Below, piece after piece: positions 1 to 8,377 of a stretch of 18,740 nt of DNA. The stretch lies in NCBI GenBank assembly GCA_031290315.1, contig JAITNS010000032.1:1-18740 (forward strand). Direction: 5' to 3'. Made by a program: the position numbers and the translations under genes. Each line of letters begins with the position of its first letter. Position 1 is the first letter of the stretch. The stretch comes from Puniceicoccales bacterium (GTDB lineage: Bacteria > Verrucomicrobiota > Verrucomicrobiia > Opitutales > LL51). The notes below the pieces were generated by a model. That model searched no databases and was not told the DNA's origin. It worked only from the letters and a program-made list of their open reading frames with translations.

Positions 1-954
1 ACAGGCATTTAACATCGTCGATTTACCGGAACCCGTCGGTCCCGTAACCAGTACTATCCCATGGGGACGCGTAATCGAATTGACGATCTGATCAAGTTGT
101 TTCTGACCTAATCCCATGCCCTCTATTTCGACCGGTGCTTCAGTGAGATTTAAAAGACGTAAACTGATACTCTCCCCATAAGCAATGGGTAAAGTAGAGA
201 CACGAATGTCGATCGCCGTATCCCCGGAGCGAAATGCTATACGACCATCTTGCGGACGACGCTTCTCAGAAATATTTAATTTCGCCATAATTTCCAAGCG
301 CGAAATAATCGCCGCTTGGTATAAAACGAGATTAGGCGGTAAACTGACAGGAACTAACGAACCATCAATACGGTAACGAATTTGTAGTGAATTTTTTTGT
401 GGTTCGAAGTGAATATCAGTCGCGCGATCTTGAAGCGCTTGCTTAATCAGTTCATTGACGAATTTAATGACAACCGCATCCTCGTCCTCCTGAACTACTT
501 CCGCTTTCGTCATTAGCCCTTCGTTCGCGTTTCCACCGTCAATAAAACTACCCGCACCTACTCCAAAACGATCCGTAATAAATTTACGGATGTCTTGGGC
601 GGGGCCTAAACAATATTCAAAATTGATATTGGAGGCGGCACGGATCCATTTTCTCATCGTGGTATCGGGAGGCCATGCAAATATTAGCCCTTGCCGACCT
701 TCCCCTAAATCGATCGGCAAGCAGACATATTCGAGTAACAATTTCTCGGGAAGGATAGTTGTGATATCCTTTGACACCGTAAATTTCGCATGAAAAGGCA
801 TGCCCAACATACTCGACAGCCACTCATAGGTATCCGCTGGCGTTCTCGCTAATTTTTCGGCGAGGATATCAATTTTTTTATCAATATTACTCCCAGCAAT
901 TTCTGCCGGCAGACTCGGATCAACAGTCGCAAGTACTTTCTCTAAATTTTCCAT
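1..954 (-). CDS. gspE: Type II secretion/type IV pilus assembly ATPase, GspE/PilB family (C-terminal part outside window)
   Basis: Cytoplasmic hexameric ATPase that powers pseudopilus assembly. I translated 318 residues from the ATG at 954 to the window edge with no stop; the family is usually about 500-570 residues, so the C-terminal part with Walker B and the zinc-binding cysteines is missing from view. Seen: an N-terminal domain (about 1-140), the segment QIRYRIDG at 192-199, RRPQDGRI at 232-239, and Walker A GPTGSGKST at 305-313. These are hallmarks of the GspE/PilB branch. The start lies 19 bases after the stop of the preceding WDD-tail gene, with a weak AGGG ribosome site. It is the last visible gene of the operon that begins near 7174. 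PilB is the alternative name; the secretin and GspK/L/M-like neighbours favour GspE. Confidence 0.93.
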   Translation of the reverse strand, partial: MENLEKVLATVDPSLPAEIAGSNIDKKIDILAEKLARTPADTYEWLSSMLGMPFHAKFTVSKDITTILPEKLLLEYVCLPIDLGEGRQGLIFAWPPDTTMRKWIRAASNINFEYCLGPAQDIRKFITDRFGVGAGSFIDGGNANEGLMTKAEVVQEDEDAVVIKFVNELIKQALQDRATDIHFEPQKNSLQIRYRIDGSLVPVSLPPNLVLYQAAIISRLEIMAKLNISEKRRPQDGRIAFRSGDTAIDIRVSTLPIAYGESISLRLLNLTEAPVEIEGMGLGQKQLDQIVNSITRPHGIVLVTGPTGSGKSTMLNAC

Positions 955-973
955 ATTGCCCTAATTTTAAATT

Positions 974-1597
974 TTACCACCAATCATCCCAATTATCATC
1001 CCAGTCGTCCCAATCATCCCAATCGTCGTCCCAGTCATCCCAATCGTCCCAGTCATCCCAGTTGTAGGCAGATCCACCACCACCACCGCCACCTTGATAG
1101 GACGAACCACCACCGTATGTTTGCTTTGAACTAGCGGCAGTACTCGAGGTACCGCTACCAGTTGCCTTTTTATCTTCTGTTCCCAGAACACAAGAGTAAT
1201 CGTGGCCATTTACCTTAATATCCAGAGCCTTTTTATTGGCGTCAAATTTATTGGGAATATATCCTAACGGCGACGGCTTACCGGAGATGAGAACCGTATG
1301 GATTTCATCTTTTGTTGTTTTGTCGTAGATCGAGAAATAATCTTTCCCACCCATCCTCAAGTGACCTGTTAGACCGAGCTTCATCTCTGGTTTTTTAGGA
1401 GCAGGAGGAGGAGGAGGGGCAACGGCGATCGAAGCGACTGGTTTTGGTTGTGGTTTTGGTTCGGGTTTCGGCGTATCTCCAAAGGGCGATCTTTCGTGCA
1501 ATGACTTAAATTCGCCCGTCGAGTCTGTCGATCCATATGTATGGCAATTACTCAATAAAACCACACCGAAGAAAATTTTTTGTATACTATTTTTCAT
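974..1597 (-). CDS. Secreted GspC/PilP-like protein with Trp-Asp repeat tail
   Basis: 207 residues from the ATG at 1597. An in-frame ATG at 1612 would add five residues, but 1597 has a clear AGAGGT ribosome site (1602-1607), so I prefer it. Layout: signal peptide (about 1-22, with a Cys at 18 that could be a poor lipobox), Pro/Lys-rich linker (about 40-70), a small beta-type domain (about 71-140) of the form LTGHLRMGGKDYFSIYDK ... GYIPN ... VNGHDYSCVLG, a Gly/Ser-rich linker, then a final 29 residues made of WDD units (10 Trp, 17 Asp). The beta domain resembles the homology region of GspC/PilP, inner-membrane partners of the secretin; this is inference from pattern. It lies between gspD (25 bases upstream) and gspE. 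No close family is recognised for the tail. It could instead be a pilotin-like accessory protein. Confidence 0.8.
   Translation of the reverse strand: MKNSIQKIFFGVVLLSNCHTYGSTDSTGEFKSLHERSPFGDTPKPEPKPQPKPVASIAVAPPPPPAPKKPEMKLGLTGHLRMGGKDYFSIYDKTTKDEIHTVLISGKPSPLGYIPNKFDANKKALDIKVNGHDYSCVLGTEDKKATGSGTSSTAASSKQTYGGGSSYQGGGGGGGSAYNWDDWDDWDDWDDDWDDWDDWDDNWDDWW
977..1063 (-). repeat. 9-base tandem repeat encoding WDD units
   Basis: The last 29 codons before the stop are built of TGG-GAY-GAY units, broken by one extra Asp codon and two Asn codons, and end in two Trp codons. Synonymous GAT/GAC differences between units show it is not a very recent expansion and that the amino acid pattern is kept. 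Confidence 0.9.
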
Positions 1598-1601
1598 GGT
1601 G

Positions 1602-1607
1602 ACCTCT
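1602..1607 (-). promoter_or_regulatory. Ribosome binding site that decides the start of the WDD-tail gene
   Basis: On the minus strand AGAGGT lies four bases before the ATG at 1597. This supports the downstream start over the in-frame ATG at 1612, which sits 10 bases after the secretin stop and has no such site. Confidence 0.6.
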
Positions 1608-1622
1608 TTCATTTATATTTAT

Positions 1623-4301
1623 TTAACGCCTTCTCCGAGCATGTTTTGCCGATTTTTTCGAACTAGCCGTAGCCAGCGATTGCGAAATAATATCTGACCT
1701 AACATCTGTGTTATTTTTCTTGCGCCTACGACGCCTCGAATGAGCAGAAGTTTCCGCTTGAGCTAACGTACTCGATGTAGTCTTCGATGCGGAATCTATC
1801 GATGCTGCATTTTTCTGTTGCTGGCGCCTACGACGCCTCGAACGAGCAGAGGTTTCTGCTTGAGCTGACGCATCCGATGTAGTAGCCGATACAGAATCCG
1901 TCGATGCTGCATTTTTCTGCTGCTGATGCCTACGACGCCGCGAACGAGCAGAGGTTTCCGTTTGAGGTGACTCATCCGATGTGGTAACCGATACAGAATC
2001 CGTCGATGCTACATTTTTCTGACGTTTATGGTGCTCCGGACGAATATCATTTGCTTTGGCATTTGCTTTGGCACGAGCAAGCTCTTCTTTTCGCTGTTGT
2101 TCCTTTTGTTTCCTTAGCTTTGCCTGTCGACTCATCTCTTGGCCATTCAGTCCCAAAATAGTATCCCTCGGGAATGGCTCGCCTTTCGGGAAGTCACCGG
2201 TCGCTTTATATTGCGAGATGTCTTCTTTAAAGTTCGTTATTTCCAGTCGCTTATCAAGATATGCCGCCTCATCCTGTGGATGGAGAATAATGGTTGGCTT
2301 GATAAAGATAATCAATTCTACAATTTCTTCTTTGCGGGCTTTTGATGTAAATAACGCATCGCCAAGGATCGGTATATCGCCCAGTATGAACATTTTTCCA
2401 CCACCTTTGGTATCGATTCTTTCTTTAAATCCGGCTAAGACGATAACGTCTTCATTGGCAACACTGACAAAAGAATTAATTTGTTTATCGGAAATCATTG
2501 GTGCTTTCATCCCCGAAATGTCGACATCCGCGGAATGTTTGGACACTTTTTGTTCAAGTTCCATTTGAATGATACCATTACTACCAATGAGAGGTGTTAC
2601 TGTCAGCTCTAACCCAACATGTTTGTAAGAAAGCTGTATTCTTTCCTTTGAATTAGAGTCATCGCTTTTGGTGCTAGAATCGACAAAAGGCCGATCTTCT
2701 CCGATTTTAAATTGCGCTTTTCGGTTATGCGTCGTCACTAAAGTAGGCGTGGAAAGAATCTTAATATTTGAATTCGTTTTGGCCTTATTGAAAACGTTTT
2801 CTAAGGCAAAATTTTTGAGAGTGCCTTTGAATTTTGATACTCCCCCTGATCCACCTTCCGTACCAAATGTACTTGAGAAATTAATATCATGACTTCTTCC
2901 TGTTGTTTTTGATTTAATTCCCGGATCATCGAGATTATGCCCTAACGTAAGCGTTTCTAAACCACTTTGTTGGCCATCAATGAGCGTAACCTGTGCGACA
3001 ATAACTTCAATGCGTACCTGATCTAAAAGGATATCTAAGTTGGCGATCAATGTCCGTACTTGAACTAAATCGGATGCCGTACCATAGATAATAATCGAAT
3101 TACTTCTTTCGTCGGCAGCGAGTGTTAAATTCGCCGAAAAGTGTGCCGATTGCTCTTCCTCTAGGGAGCCAGGGACCTGTTGTGAAGTAATAAAATCACT
3201 ATAGGTATTGCTAATTTGCTGGTTGCTACGCGAACCGCTTGCCGCTTGCGCTAAAGCATTCGCTAAACTACCTTGGGCCGTCATTTGTGCCTGCTGACGC
3301 TCAAATGCCATCTTGTTCTCCTTTTCGATCCGACTCCGTTGCTCCTTAATAATACCGGAAACAATATCGGAAATCTTCTTCGCATCTCCATGCTTGATAC
3401 GTAATGTCTCCGATCGCAATAGTAGTTCGCATTTGTTGTCTAACTGCTTCGCAATATTGGCAATGGTGGCAAAATTCTCTTGGGGAGTAATGATGATCAA
3501 CTGATTACTCGCGTCGTCGCAATCGATGGTCGTCGTCGTAAGATATTTCTTGAGCGCACCGCGCTTCAATTGATCAAACTTCTTTACCACGGCAGATGCT
3601 TTGACGTTATTGAGCGGAATGAAATTGACCGCCTCTATCATCGCAATCGGCATATCCGTACGCTTAGCCAAATTCTCTATGCTCTGTAAATTAGCCATCG
3701 TATCGGTAATAAACAGCGCATTGGAAGATGGAAAGAGAACCGAAGTCGAAGAGGAAGGCGTTAAGAGCGGCTTCACTAACTTCTGAAATTCCGCAGCATC
3801 TAAGTAACGGAGCTTGAAGAACTTCGAAAGTACTTTTTGATTCGGCTCATAAGCCAGAAGTGATTCGTCGACAATATCGGGAGATTGAGTGATGGCCGAT
3901 TTTGAGGTGACTGCTTTCATAAATTTTTCACCCATATCGACAATCACAATTCCGTTCAAACTAAGGACGCTCTCGATGGCAGAAATCGCTTCTTGGCGAG
4001 AGATCGGCTCTTGAATCTCGATGGAGATCTTTGTTGTCGGTAACTTTTGCTCCAACAACGCCGTACGCCCCGTCAATTTCTCTAAAATACCAATTACTTC
4101 CTTAGGATCGGCACCAGCCAAGACTAATTGATCTACAATGTCTTGACTATTTCTTTCGACGGGAGCACCACCTGCTGTACTTCTACTATCGACTCCCGTT
4201 CGACTCGAAGGATTGTTACTTCGTTGCACCGAATTATCTAGCATATCTGCAGATACCGCTAACGGAAATAACCCTAACATTAAATATTTTCCCTTTTTCA
4301 T
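1623..4301 (-). CDS. gspD: Type II secretion secretin GspD with Arg-rich repeat tail
   Basis: 892 residues; forms the outer-membrane channel through which substrates leave the periplasm. ATG at 4301 has a strong AGGAGGG site three bases upstream. Seen: signal peptide 1-18 (cut near AVSA/D), N domains (about 85-330; KFFKLRYLDAAEFQKLVKPLL at 160-180 is typical of an N1-type domain), a Gln/Ala-rich insert near 320-375, and the secretin core (about 420-675) with VxLxVTPLI near 563-572 and the signature LGDIPILGDALF at 640-651. After the core comes a basic, Lys/Glu-rich helix (about 720-750), then three 34-residue repeats, each ending in an Arg cluster, and a final KHARRRR. The family is usually about 650-750 residues, so the tail of roughly 170 residues is additional. 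It is preceded by the gspM-like gene (28-base gap). Confidence 0.95.
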   Translation of the reverse strand: MKKGKYLMLGLFPLAVSADMLDNSVQRSNNPSSRTGVDSRSTAGGAPVERNSQDIVDQLVLAGADPKEVIGILEKLTGRTALLEQKLPTTKISIEIQEPISRQEAISAIESVLSLNGIVIVDMGEKFMKAVTSKSAITQSPDIVDESLLAYEPNQKVLSKFFKLRYLDAAEFQKLVKPLLTPSSSTSVLFPSSNALFITDTMANLQSIENLAKRTDMPIAMIEAVNFIPLNNVKASAVVKKFDQLKRGALKKYLTTTTIDCDDASNQLIIITPQENFATIANIAKQLDNKCELLLRSETLRIKHGDAKKISDIVSGIIKEQRSRIEKENKMAFERQQAQMTAQGSLANALAQAASGSRSNQQISNTYSDFITSQQVPGSLEEEQSAHFSANLTLAADERSNSIIIYGTASDLVQVRTLIANLDILLDQVRIEVIVAQVTLIDGQQSGLETLTLGHNLDDPGIKSKTTGRSHDINFSSTFGTEGGSGGVSKFKGTLKNFALENVFNKAKTNSNIKILSTPTLVTTHNRKAQFKIGEDRPFVDSSTKSDDSNSKERIQLSYKHVGLELTVTPLIGSNGIIQMELEQKVSKHSADVDISGMKAPMISDKQINSFVSVANEDVIVLAGFKERIDTKGGGKMFILGDIPILGDALFTSKARKEEIVELIIFIKPTIILHPQDEAAYLDKRLEITNFKEDISQYKATGDFPKGEPFPRDTILGLNGQEMSRQAKLRKQKEQQRKEELARAKANAKANDIRPEHHKRQKNVASTDSVSVTTSDESPQTETSARSRRRRHQQQKNAASTDSVSATTSDASAQAETSARSRRRRRQQQKNAASIDSASKTTSSTLAQAETSAHSRRRRRKKNNTDVRSDIISQSLATASSKKSAKHARRRR
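1723..2028 (-). repeat. Three tandem 102-base repeats in the 3' part of gspD
   Basis: Units start at about 1723, 1825 and 1927 (plus-strand coordinates), period exactly 102 bases, so each adds 34 codons and keeps frame. Each encodes QQQKNAAS-type, Ser/Thr-rich, then ETSARSRRRRR-type sequence. The units differ by scattered substitutions, and the unit nearest the gene end is the most diverged. Confidence 0.9.
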
Positions 4302-4303
4302 AA

Positions 4304-4310
4304 CCCTCCT
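4304..4310 (-). promoter_or_regulatory. Strong Shine-Dalgarno of gspD
   Basis: AGGAGGG on the minus strand, three bases before the ATG at 4301. It is the best ribosome site in the operon, which suits a secretin needed in more copies than the inner-membrane platform proteins. Confidence 0.7.
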
Positions 4311-4329
4311 ATCATATAAATAAATTTTA

Positions 4330-4956
4330 CTATTCTAATAAATTGCTTCGATCGTTCCATATAATTAATTTCTCATCTAAATGGTGTGTATCCAAAATTT
4401 TCGCTACAATTTTATCCACATCCCTATCCGCTTTAATGTCGAGCGCCGAGATTCTAATCTTCGCCGATAATGCTTTATCATGCATAACTAATTCCATATC
4501 GTCGATACAAAGATTCGAATCGGGAATCTCTACAATATTATCAAATTTCAATACATCGGAAAAATGAACGTCATTTAAGTCGACCGAAATTTTGTTAAAT
4601 GAGAAGAATTTGGCGCTTTGTTCTTCCGGCATACCGATATTATATTTCAGCGATAAACGTTTAGCGGCGTCGCTAACGAGCGTCATTAATTTAGGCTGAT
4701 CAATCTTATCCCGTCGTAATATTTCGTCGATAATGGAACGGAAACGTTCATTAATTTCGCCTTCTCGCGATAGCCATGAATTTTGTTCGGCTTGCTTTTT
4801 ACTATTTTTTTCTTGGGCGATATGATACGCTTTCCAGGCATTGGCGTTGAGCCAGGTAATCCCTAGGGCAAACGTACTAAATATGCCGGTAATCGTTATA
4901 AATTCATTCTTACGCAACAGGAAAAAAAACGACTTTAATTTCGAAATCTTTTTCAT
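4330..4956 (-). CDS. Type II secretion GspM/PilO-like inner-membrane protein
   Basis: 208 residues. One membrane segment (about 19-37, FITITGIFSTFALGITWLN) follows a short basic cytoplasmic N-terminus, then a charged helical region (about 40-80) and a periplasmic domain. This layout matches GspM/PilO, which dimerises with GspL/PilN in the inner-membrane platform. Its ATG overlaps the stop of the gspL-like gene by four bases (ATGA), indicating translational coupling. Sequence conservation in this family is low, so the call rests on topology and position between gspL-like and gspD. Confidence 0.7.
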   Translation of the reverse strand: MKKISKLKSFFFLLRKNEFITITGIFSTFALGITWLNANAWKAYHIAQEKNSKKQAEQNSWLSREGEINERFRSIIDEILRRDKIDQPKLMTLVSDAAKRLSLKYNIGMPEEQSAKFFSFNKISVDLNDVHFSDVLKFDNIVEIPDSNLCIDDMELVMHDKALSAKIRISALDIKADRDVDKIVAKILDTHHLDEKLIIWNDRSNLLE

Positions 4957-6053
4957 AAATTTTCAAAGGTTAAAAAAAGTGAGAAGTTAATGGTTTGATT
5001 GTCCTGAACGCTTTTGTTTTCGATCCTAACAACCTTGAACAATGAAGACTCTTTGAGATTTTTTTGGAATTTCTCGACCTCGTCGAGTCCCTTCGCTGAA
5101 CATTTAATTTCAAAATTCTCCCCCTCGGAAGCATAAATTGATTTGAATAGTATCGACTCGGGACGTAACTCATTAATTCTATTGAGCCCACGGAAATAGG
5201 CATGCTTTTTATTCGAGAAGAGATCAAGTTCGTGGGCACGGTCGTCCTTTTGTTGAATCTGTTTCACCTGCTCATCCTTTAGGGAAAGCTTTTGAGAAAA
5301 ACCACTTTCGTGCTTCATAAGATACCGCAATTGGAAAAATCCACATAACCCAATCAAAATCGTAATAATTGCTACTATTGTCGTATAAAGCGCAGTATTA
5401 GTTGCGACTTTATTTTTCTTTTGAAATTTTTTCAATTCTCGATTCTGCATATTAGCGGCAGTGATTACCGGATTCGAGAATGGGAAATCAAGTACCTCTT
5501 CAATAGCTTCGCTCGAAGCATTATCTTTATGGCTGAATCGAAGCGTGAAACCAAATTCGAGAATCGGTGTCACTTCTAGGAGCTCAAAGATCGGCAGTAC
5601 AATTGCTTCTTCACTCAGCGTCGTAATCGGAGTAAAGGTGATGCCACTGGCCGCTGTTTTTTCAAAGATCATCATACGACTTTGATACTTGAGGACCGCT
5701 TTTCCAATCGAAGAACTAACAATGGGGAGAATGAAGTCGGGTAGCACATAGGCGGAAAACTCGACTTCCGAATCAATTGATTTAAGACGATTCTTTAGGG
5801 CGGAAAAGATGTGGATTGTCGATGTATTGATATCGATAAAGTAGCCCCAAAAGATATCGCTAGGCGGAAATGGACTAGACGACTCTAGGGAAAGAAGGGC
5901 GATATTTTCCGCAACCGAGAAACTAATTTTTCCTTCTGGCAACGGGCAAGTACTCATAAAGCAAAGATCCGAAGGAACGATGCAAACATGTTCGGATTGA
6001 GCCAGTTGGCGTTCTTCTTTCCAGTTCGAAAATTTTTCAGATAAAGATCCCAT
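4953..6053 (-). CDS. Type II secretion GspL-like (PilM/PilN-type) platform protein
   Basis: 366 residues. About 200 N-terminal residues look like a divergent, cytoplasmic PilM/GspL actin-like domain (start near VCIVPSDLCFMSTCPLPEGKI). A basic stretch (206-216) precedes one membrane helix (about 220-243, ALYTTIVAIITILIGLCGFF). A coiled-coil segment (about 250-285) and a small ferredoxin-like periplasmic domain (about 290-366) follow, as in GspL and PilN. GspL links the GspE ATPase to the membrane platform. Its start lies two bases after the stop of the gspK-like gene and its end overlaps the gspM-like gene. Assignment is by topology and order; confidence is moderate in the exact name and high that it is a platform protein. 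Confidence 0.72.
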   Translation of the reverse strand: MGSLSEKFSNWKEERQLAQSEHVCIVPSDLCFMSTCPLPEGKISFSVAENIALLSLESSSPFPPSDIFWGYFIDINTSTIHIFSALKNRLKSIDSEVEFSAYVLPDFILPIVSSSIGKAVLKYQSRMMIFEKTAASGITFTPITTLSEEAIVLPIFELLEVTPILEFGFTLRFSHKDNASSEAIEEVLDFPFSNPVITAANMQNRELKKFQKKNKVATNTALYTTIVAIITILIGLCGFFQLRYLMKHESGFSQKLSLKDEQVKQIQQKDDRAHELDLFSNKKHAYFRGLNRINELRPESILFKSIYASEGENFEIKCSAKGLDEVEKFQKNLKESSLFKVVRIENKSVQDNQTINFSLFLTFENL

Positions 6054-6055
6054 AA

Positions 6056-7174
6056 TTAAAATTCTTCCATTTTTATAACATCAAAAGGTAACCGCTTTTG
6101 CTGTTCTTGTGTTTGTTGTTGTTGTTTGTTTTCACCACTCGGCGTCTTTATACTACCCGACGTCTTTGCATTGCTCGACGATGTCGTCATACAACTGCAA
6201 ACACAGCGAATCGTATAAGCATTACCATTTTCGATGATAACTCGTACCCTAAGTGCGAAAAATTGTATTTCCGTCGAACAATAGGCGTCCAGTGCCTTAG
6301 TCTTTGAAATCAAATCCTTATAAGCGGCGATCGTTTTGCTCGACGGTATAGCTAAACTGCCCTGTGACCTCGAAACAGCGTTTAAAATTTCTTGTTTAGC
6401 CATTAGGAGATTCAATTTAAATTTTTTATCATCGGAAGCCTTTATAATATAAGGCTCAATACTAAACCATTCCTTTAAAGGTTCGATGTTTAATTCCGAT
6501 GAACTACTGGTGAAATTTTCGCCGCGAGCAACTTGTTCGACGCTGGACCATTGGGCGAATGTATTTCTATTGTCGATAAATTTTTCCACACTACTCTTTT
6601 CACTAAACCCGAGCGAAGAAGAAGGTATCATATCCATAATCGCAGAACGAAAACTTGATCCCGCCGTATCAAAAAATTGCTTACAGAAAGGGATTTTAGC
6701 ACTGAGGTCTTCGAATTCGTATTGGATAGTAAACTCTCCGTGTTTCAATTGATTAGGGATAGGTAAAGGCGTAACGGGAGAGAAGTTCTCAGAGAGAGAA
6801 GCTTTCGCCAATTTTGCACTGACTTTTTTAGTAATATAATTTGCAATAAGTATGCTGTCTGGTGTACCACCTAAAATATCGCCATCGAAAATTAATTTAT
6901 CTTTTTCTTTACCGACGGATTCATTTTCATTCACTTTTTCCGCACTGGTACTTTGTTTATATTCACTTAAAAAAGATAGGGCTAATTCTAAGGCGGAATA
7001 GGCTTCAATTTTTAAGCAAGCTGGGAATTGCATTTGTTGTCGATATTTGAGGTCTTCCAATGCGTTGCGCAGGAATAACGTCAAAATGACGGTACAAAAG
7101 GCTGTGACCATAAGCGCTACTAACATAACACTTCCGGATCGCCTTTTCCTAAAACTTTTATAAATTCCCATCAT
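6056..7174 (-). CDS. Type II secretion minor pseudopilin GspK-like protein
   Basis: 372 residues from the ATG at 7174; a TTG at 7183 would add three residues and a second ATG follows at 7171. No clear Shine-Dalgarno is present for any of them. The N-terminus has a short basic leader RKRRSG followed by a hydrophobic helix SVMLVALMVTAFCTVILTLF, as in GspK, which sits at the pseudopilus tip; cleavage after that Gly is expected. The large C-terminal globular part, including EDLSAKIPF and a later VIIENGNAYTIRCVC segment, resembles GspK domains. The end is Gln-rich. It is the first gene of the minus-strand operon, diverging from atpB. Other pseudopilin genes (G, H, I, J) and gspF are not in this window. 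Confidence 0.75.
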   Translation of the reverse strand: MMGIYKSFRKRRSGSVMLVALMVTAFCTVILTLFLRNALEDLKYRQQMQFPACLKIEAYSALELALSFLSEYKQSTSAEKVNENESVGKEKDKLIFDGDILGGTPDSILIANYITKKVSAKLAKASLSENFSPVTPLPIPNQLKHGEFTIQYEFEDLSAKIPFCKQFFDTAGSSFRSAIMDMIPSSSLGFSEKSSVEKFIDNRNTFAQWSSVEQVARGENFTSSSSELNIEPLKEWFSIEPYIIKASDDKKFKLNLLMAKQEILNAVSRSQGSLAIPSSKTIAAYKDLISKTKALDAYCSTEIQFFALRVRVIIENGNAYTIRCVCSCMTTSSSNAKTSGSIKTPSGENKQQQQTQEQQKRLPFDVIKMEEF

Positions 7175-7183
7175 CACTTGCAA

Positions 7184-7377
7184 CTACTTCTATCGAAAAA
7201 AATGAAAAAGTAAATAAAGATATATATTTTTTTATTTTTTTCTTCAAAACAAAATAGAAATACCATAAACTCTTAATTAATATTATGAAAACAGTATAAA
7301 ATACAACGAATTCAAAAAATATTTCATTTTGCTTTGACATATTTGGGAAAAACATATATATTATATACGCTTTCTAA
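7184..7377. other. Divergent AT-rich intergenic region between gspK-like gene and atpB
   Basis: 194 bases, very AT-rich, serving both operons. On the plus side it holds the atpB promoter (7334-7362). On the minus side a weak match TTGAAG, 17 bases, TATATC lies close upstream of the gspK-like gene and may be its promoter; the AT bias makes such matches cheap. A 65-codon minus-strand frame passing through here is very probably chance. Confidence 0.5.
7334..7362 (+). promoter_or_regulatory. Sigma-70-type promoter of the atp operon
   Basis: TTGACA (7334-7339), 17-base spacer, TATATT (7357-7362). Transcription would begin near 7369, only about 8-9 bases before the atpB ATG at 7378, leaving no room for a Shine-Dalgarno. 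The atpB message may therefore be nearly leaderless. Confidence 0.7.
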
Positions 7378-8340
7378 ATGACACAAATAAAAAAGTTAAA
7401 TTCATTTATCCTTTACTTGCTAGGGAGTTCCTATGCATTGGGAGCAGGTAACATTTCGGCAAAAGCGGAATCGCTCCTAAAGGAATCGGGATTTTTCAGT
7501 TACTTGACGAATTCTTTGTTAACCGGATTATTTATCTCCTTTCTAATTGTTGCCGTTGTTCGCTTCATAACTCGGAAAGGTGTTAAAATTATTCCCCATA
7601 CTGGTCAGGCTTGTATTGAGCATTTAATCGATAGTATCGGAGGTATTTTAGAACCAATTGTCGGGAAACATCTCTTTGAGAAAGCATTACCGTTATTATT
7701 AGGTTATTTTATCTTTATTGTGATTCAAAATTTGAGTGGATTATTTCCTGGGGTTAGTTCGATTGGATTTAAGCACGAAGGGCATATAGTAGGCATCTTA
7801 CGTCCGATGAATTCTGATCTTAATGCGACATTAGCCCTAGCGCTCATCGCAAGTTTAGCTTGGATATATTTTTGTTTAAAGTTTGTCGGCGTACATGGTT
7901 TATATGAGCATATTTTTGGCAATAAATCAGATAGAAATGAAATCCCTAAATTTATTTATTTGCTATTATTTTTCGTTTTCTTTGGAGTTGGACTTATCGA
8001 ATGCCTATCGATTTTATTTCGTGTTGTTTCCCTCTCCTTCCGTCTCTATGGCAACGTGTTTGGAGGAGAAAATTTACTCCATAATATGTACGAGATGAGT
8101 GAATTTTTAGCTTCCGGCGGTCTTGCTACTACCGGTATTTATTCGATGGTTGCTTCATTTTCGCCCGAATTAGCCCTATTTCTGAGTTGGGTGATCGGTA
8201 AGCTGGGGTATTTTTTACCATTGCCATTTTATTTTTTAGAATTTTTAGTAGGTATTGTGCAAGCGTTTGTATTCACGCTACTCGTAGCGGTGTACATGGG
8301 TTTGATTTGTAACCATGAGGAGGAAAAAACACTTACCTAG
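7378..8340 (+). CDS. atpB: ATP synthase F0 subunit a
   Basis: 320 residues, an integral membrane subunit that forms the proton half-channels against the c ring. Several membrane helices are visible. The essential arginine is R222 in SFRLYGNVFGGEN, followed nine residues later by E231, matching E. coli R210/E219. The last helix carries E288 (at the E. coli H245 position) and Q295 (Q252 equivalent) in the segment FLEFLVGIVQAFVFTLLVAVYMGL. The N-terminal 25 residues are hydrophobic and signal-like. It opens the atpB-E-F-H cluster directly behind a strong promoter. No atpI precedes it here. Confidence 0.96.
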   Translation: MTQIKKLNSFILYLLGSSYALGAGNISAKAESLLKESGFFSYLTNSLLTGLFISFLIVAVVRFITRKGVKIIPHTGQACIEHLIDSIGGILEPIVGKHLFEKALPLLLGYFIFIVIQNLSGLFPGVSSIGFKHEGHIVGILRPMNSDLNATLALALIASLAWIYFCLKFVGVHGLYEHIFGNKSDRNEIPKFIYLLLFFVFFGVGLIECLSILFRVVSLSFRLYGNVFGGENLLHNMYEMSEFLASGGLATTGIYSMVASFSPELALFLSWVIGKLGYFLPLPFYFLEFLVGIVQAFVFTLLVAVYMGLICNHEEEKTLT

Positions 8341-8377
8341 GCTTGACGTTTGAATAATTTTTAATAGAAAGTAAGTT

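Noticed and set aside
967..1209. 80-codon minus-strand frame with MTGTIGMTGTTIGM-type repeats
   Set aside because: Out-of-frame reading of the WDD repeat; the other frame has a signal peptide, a ribosome site and a folded domain.
2056..2568. 170-codon plus-strand frame opposite gspD
   Set aside because: Antisense shadow of a well-supported secretin frame; Ser/Leu/Phe-rich with no recognisable domain.
7158..7355. 65-codon minus-strand frame with a hydrophobic stretch
   Set aside because: Overlaps the start of the gspK-like gene, lies in AT-rich promoter DNA full of Phe/Lys/Ile codons and has no ribosome site.
8349..8377. Extra promoter before atpE (TTGACG near 8343)
   Set aside because: No convincing -10 at proper spacing; atpE is most likely read from the atpB promoter.
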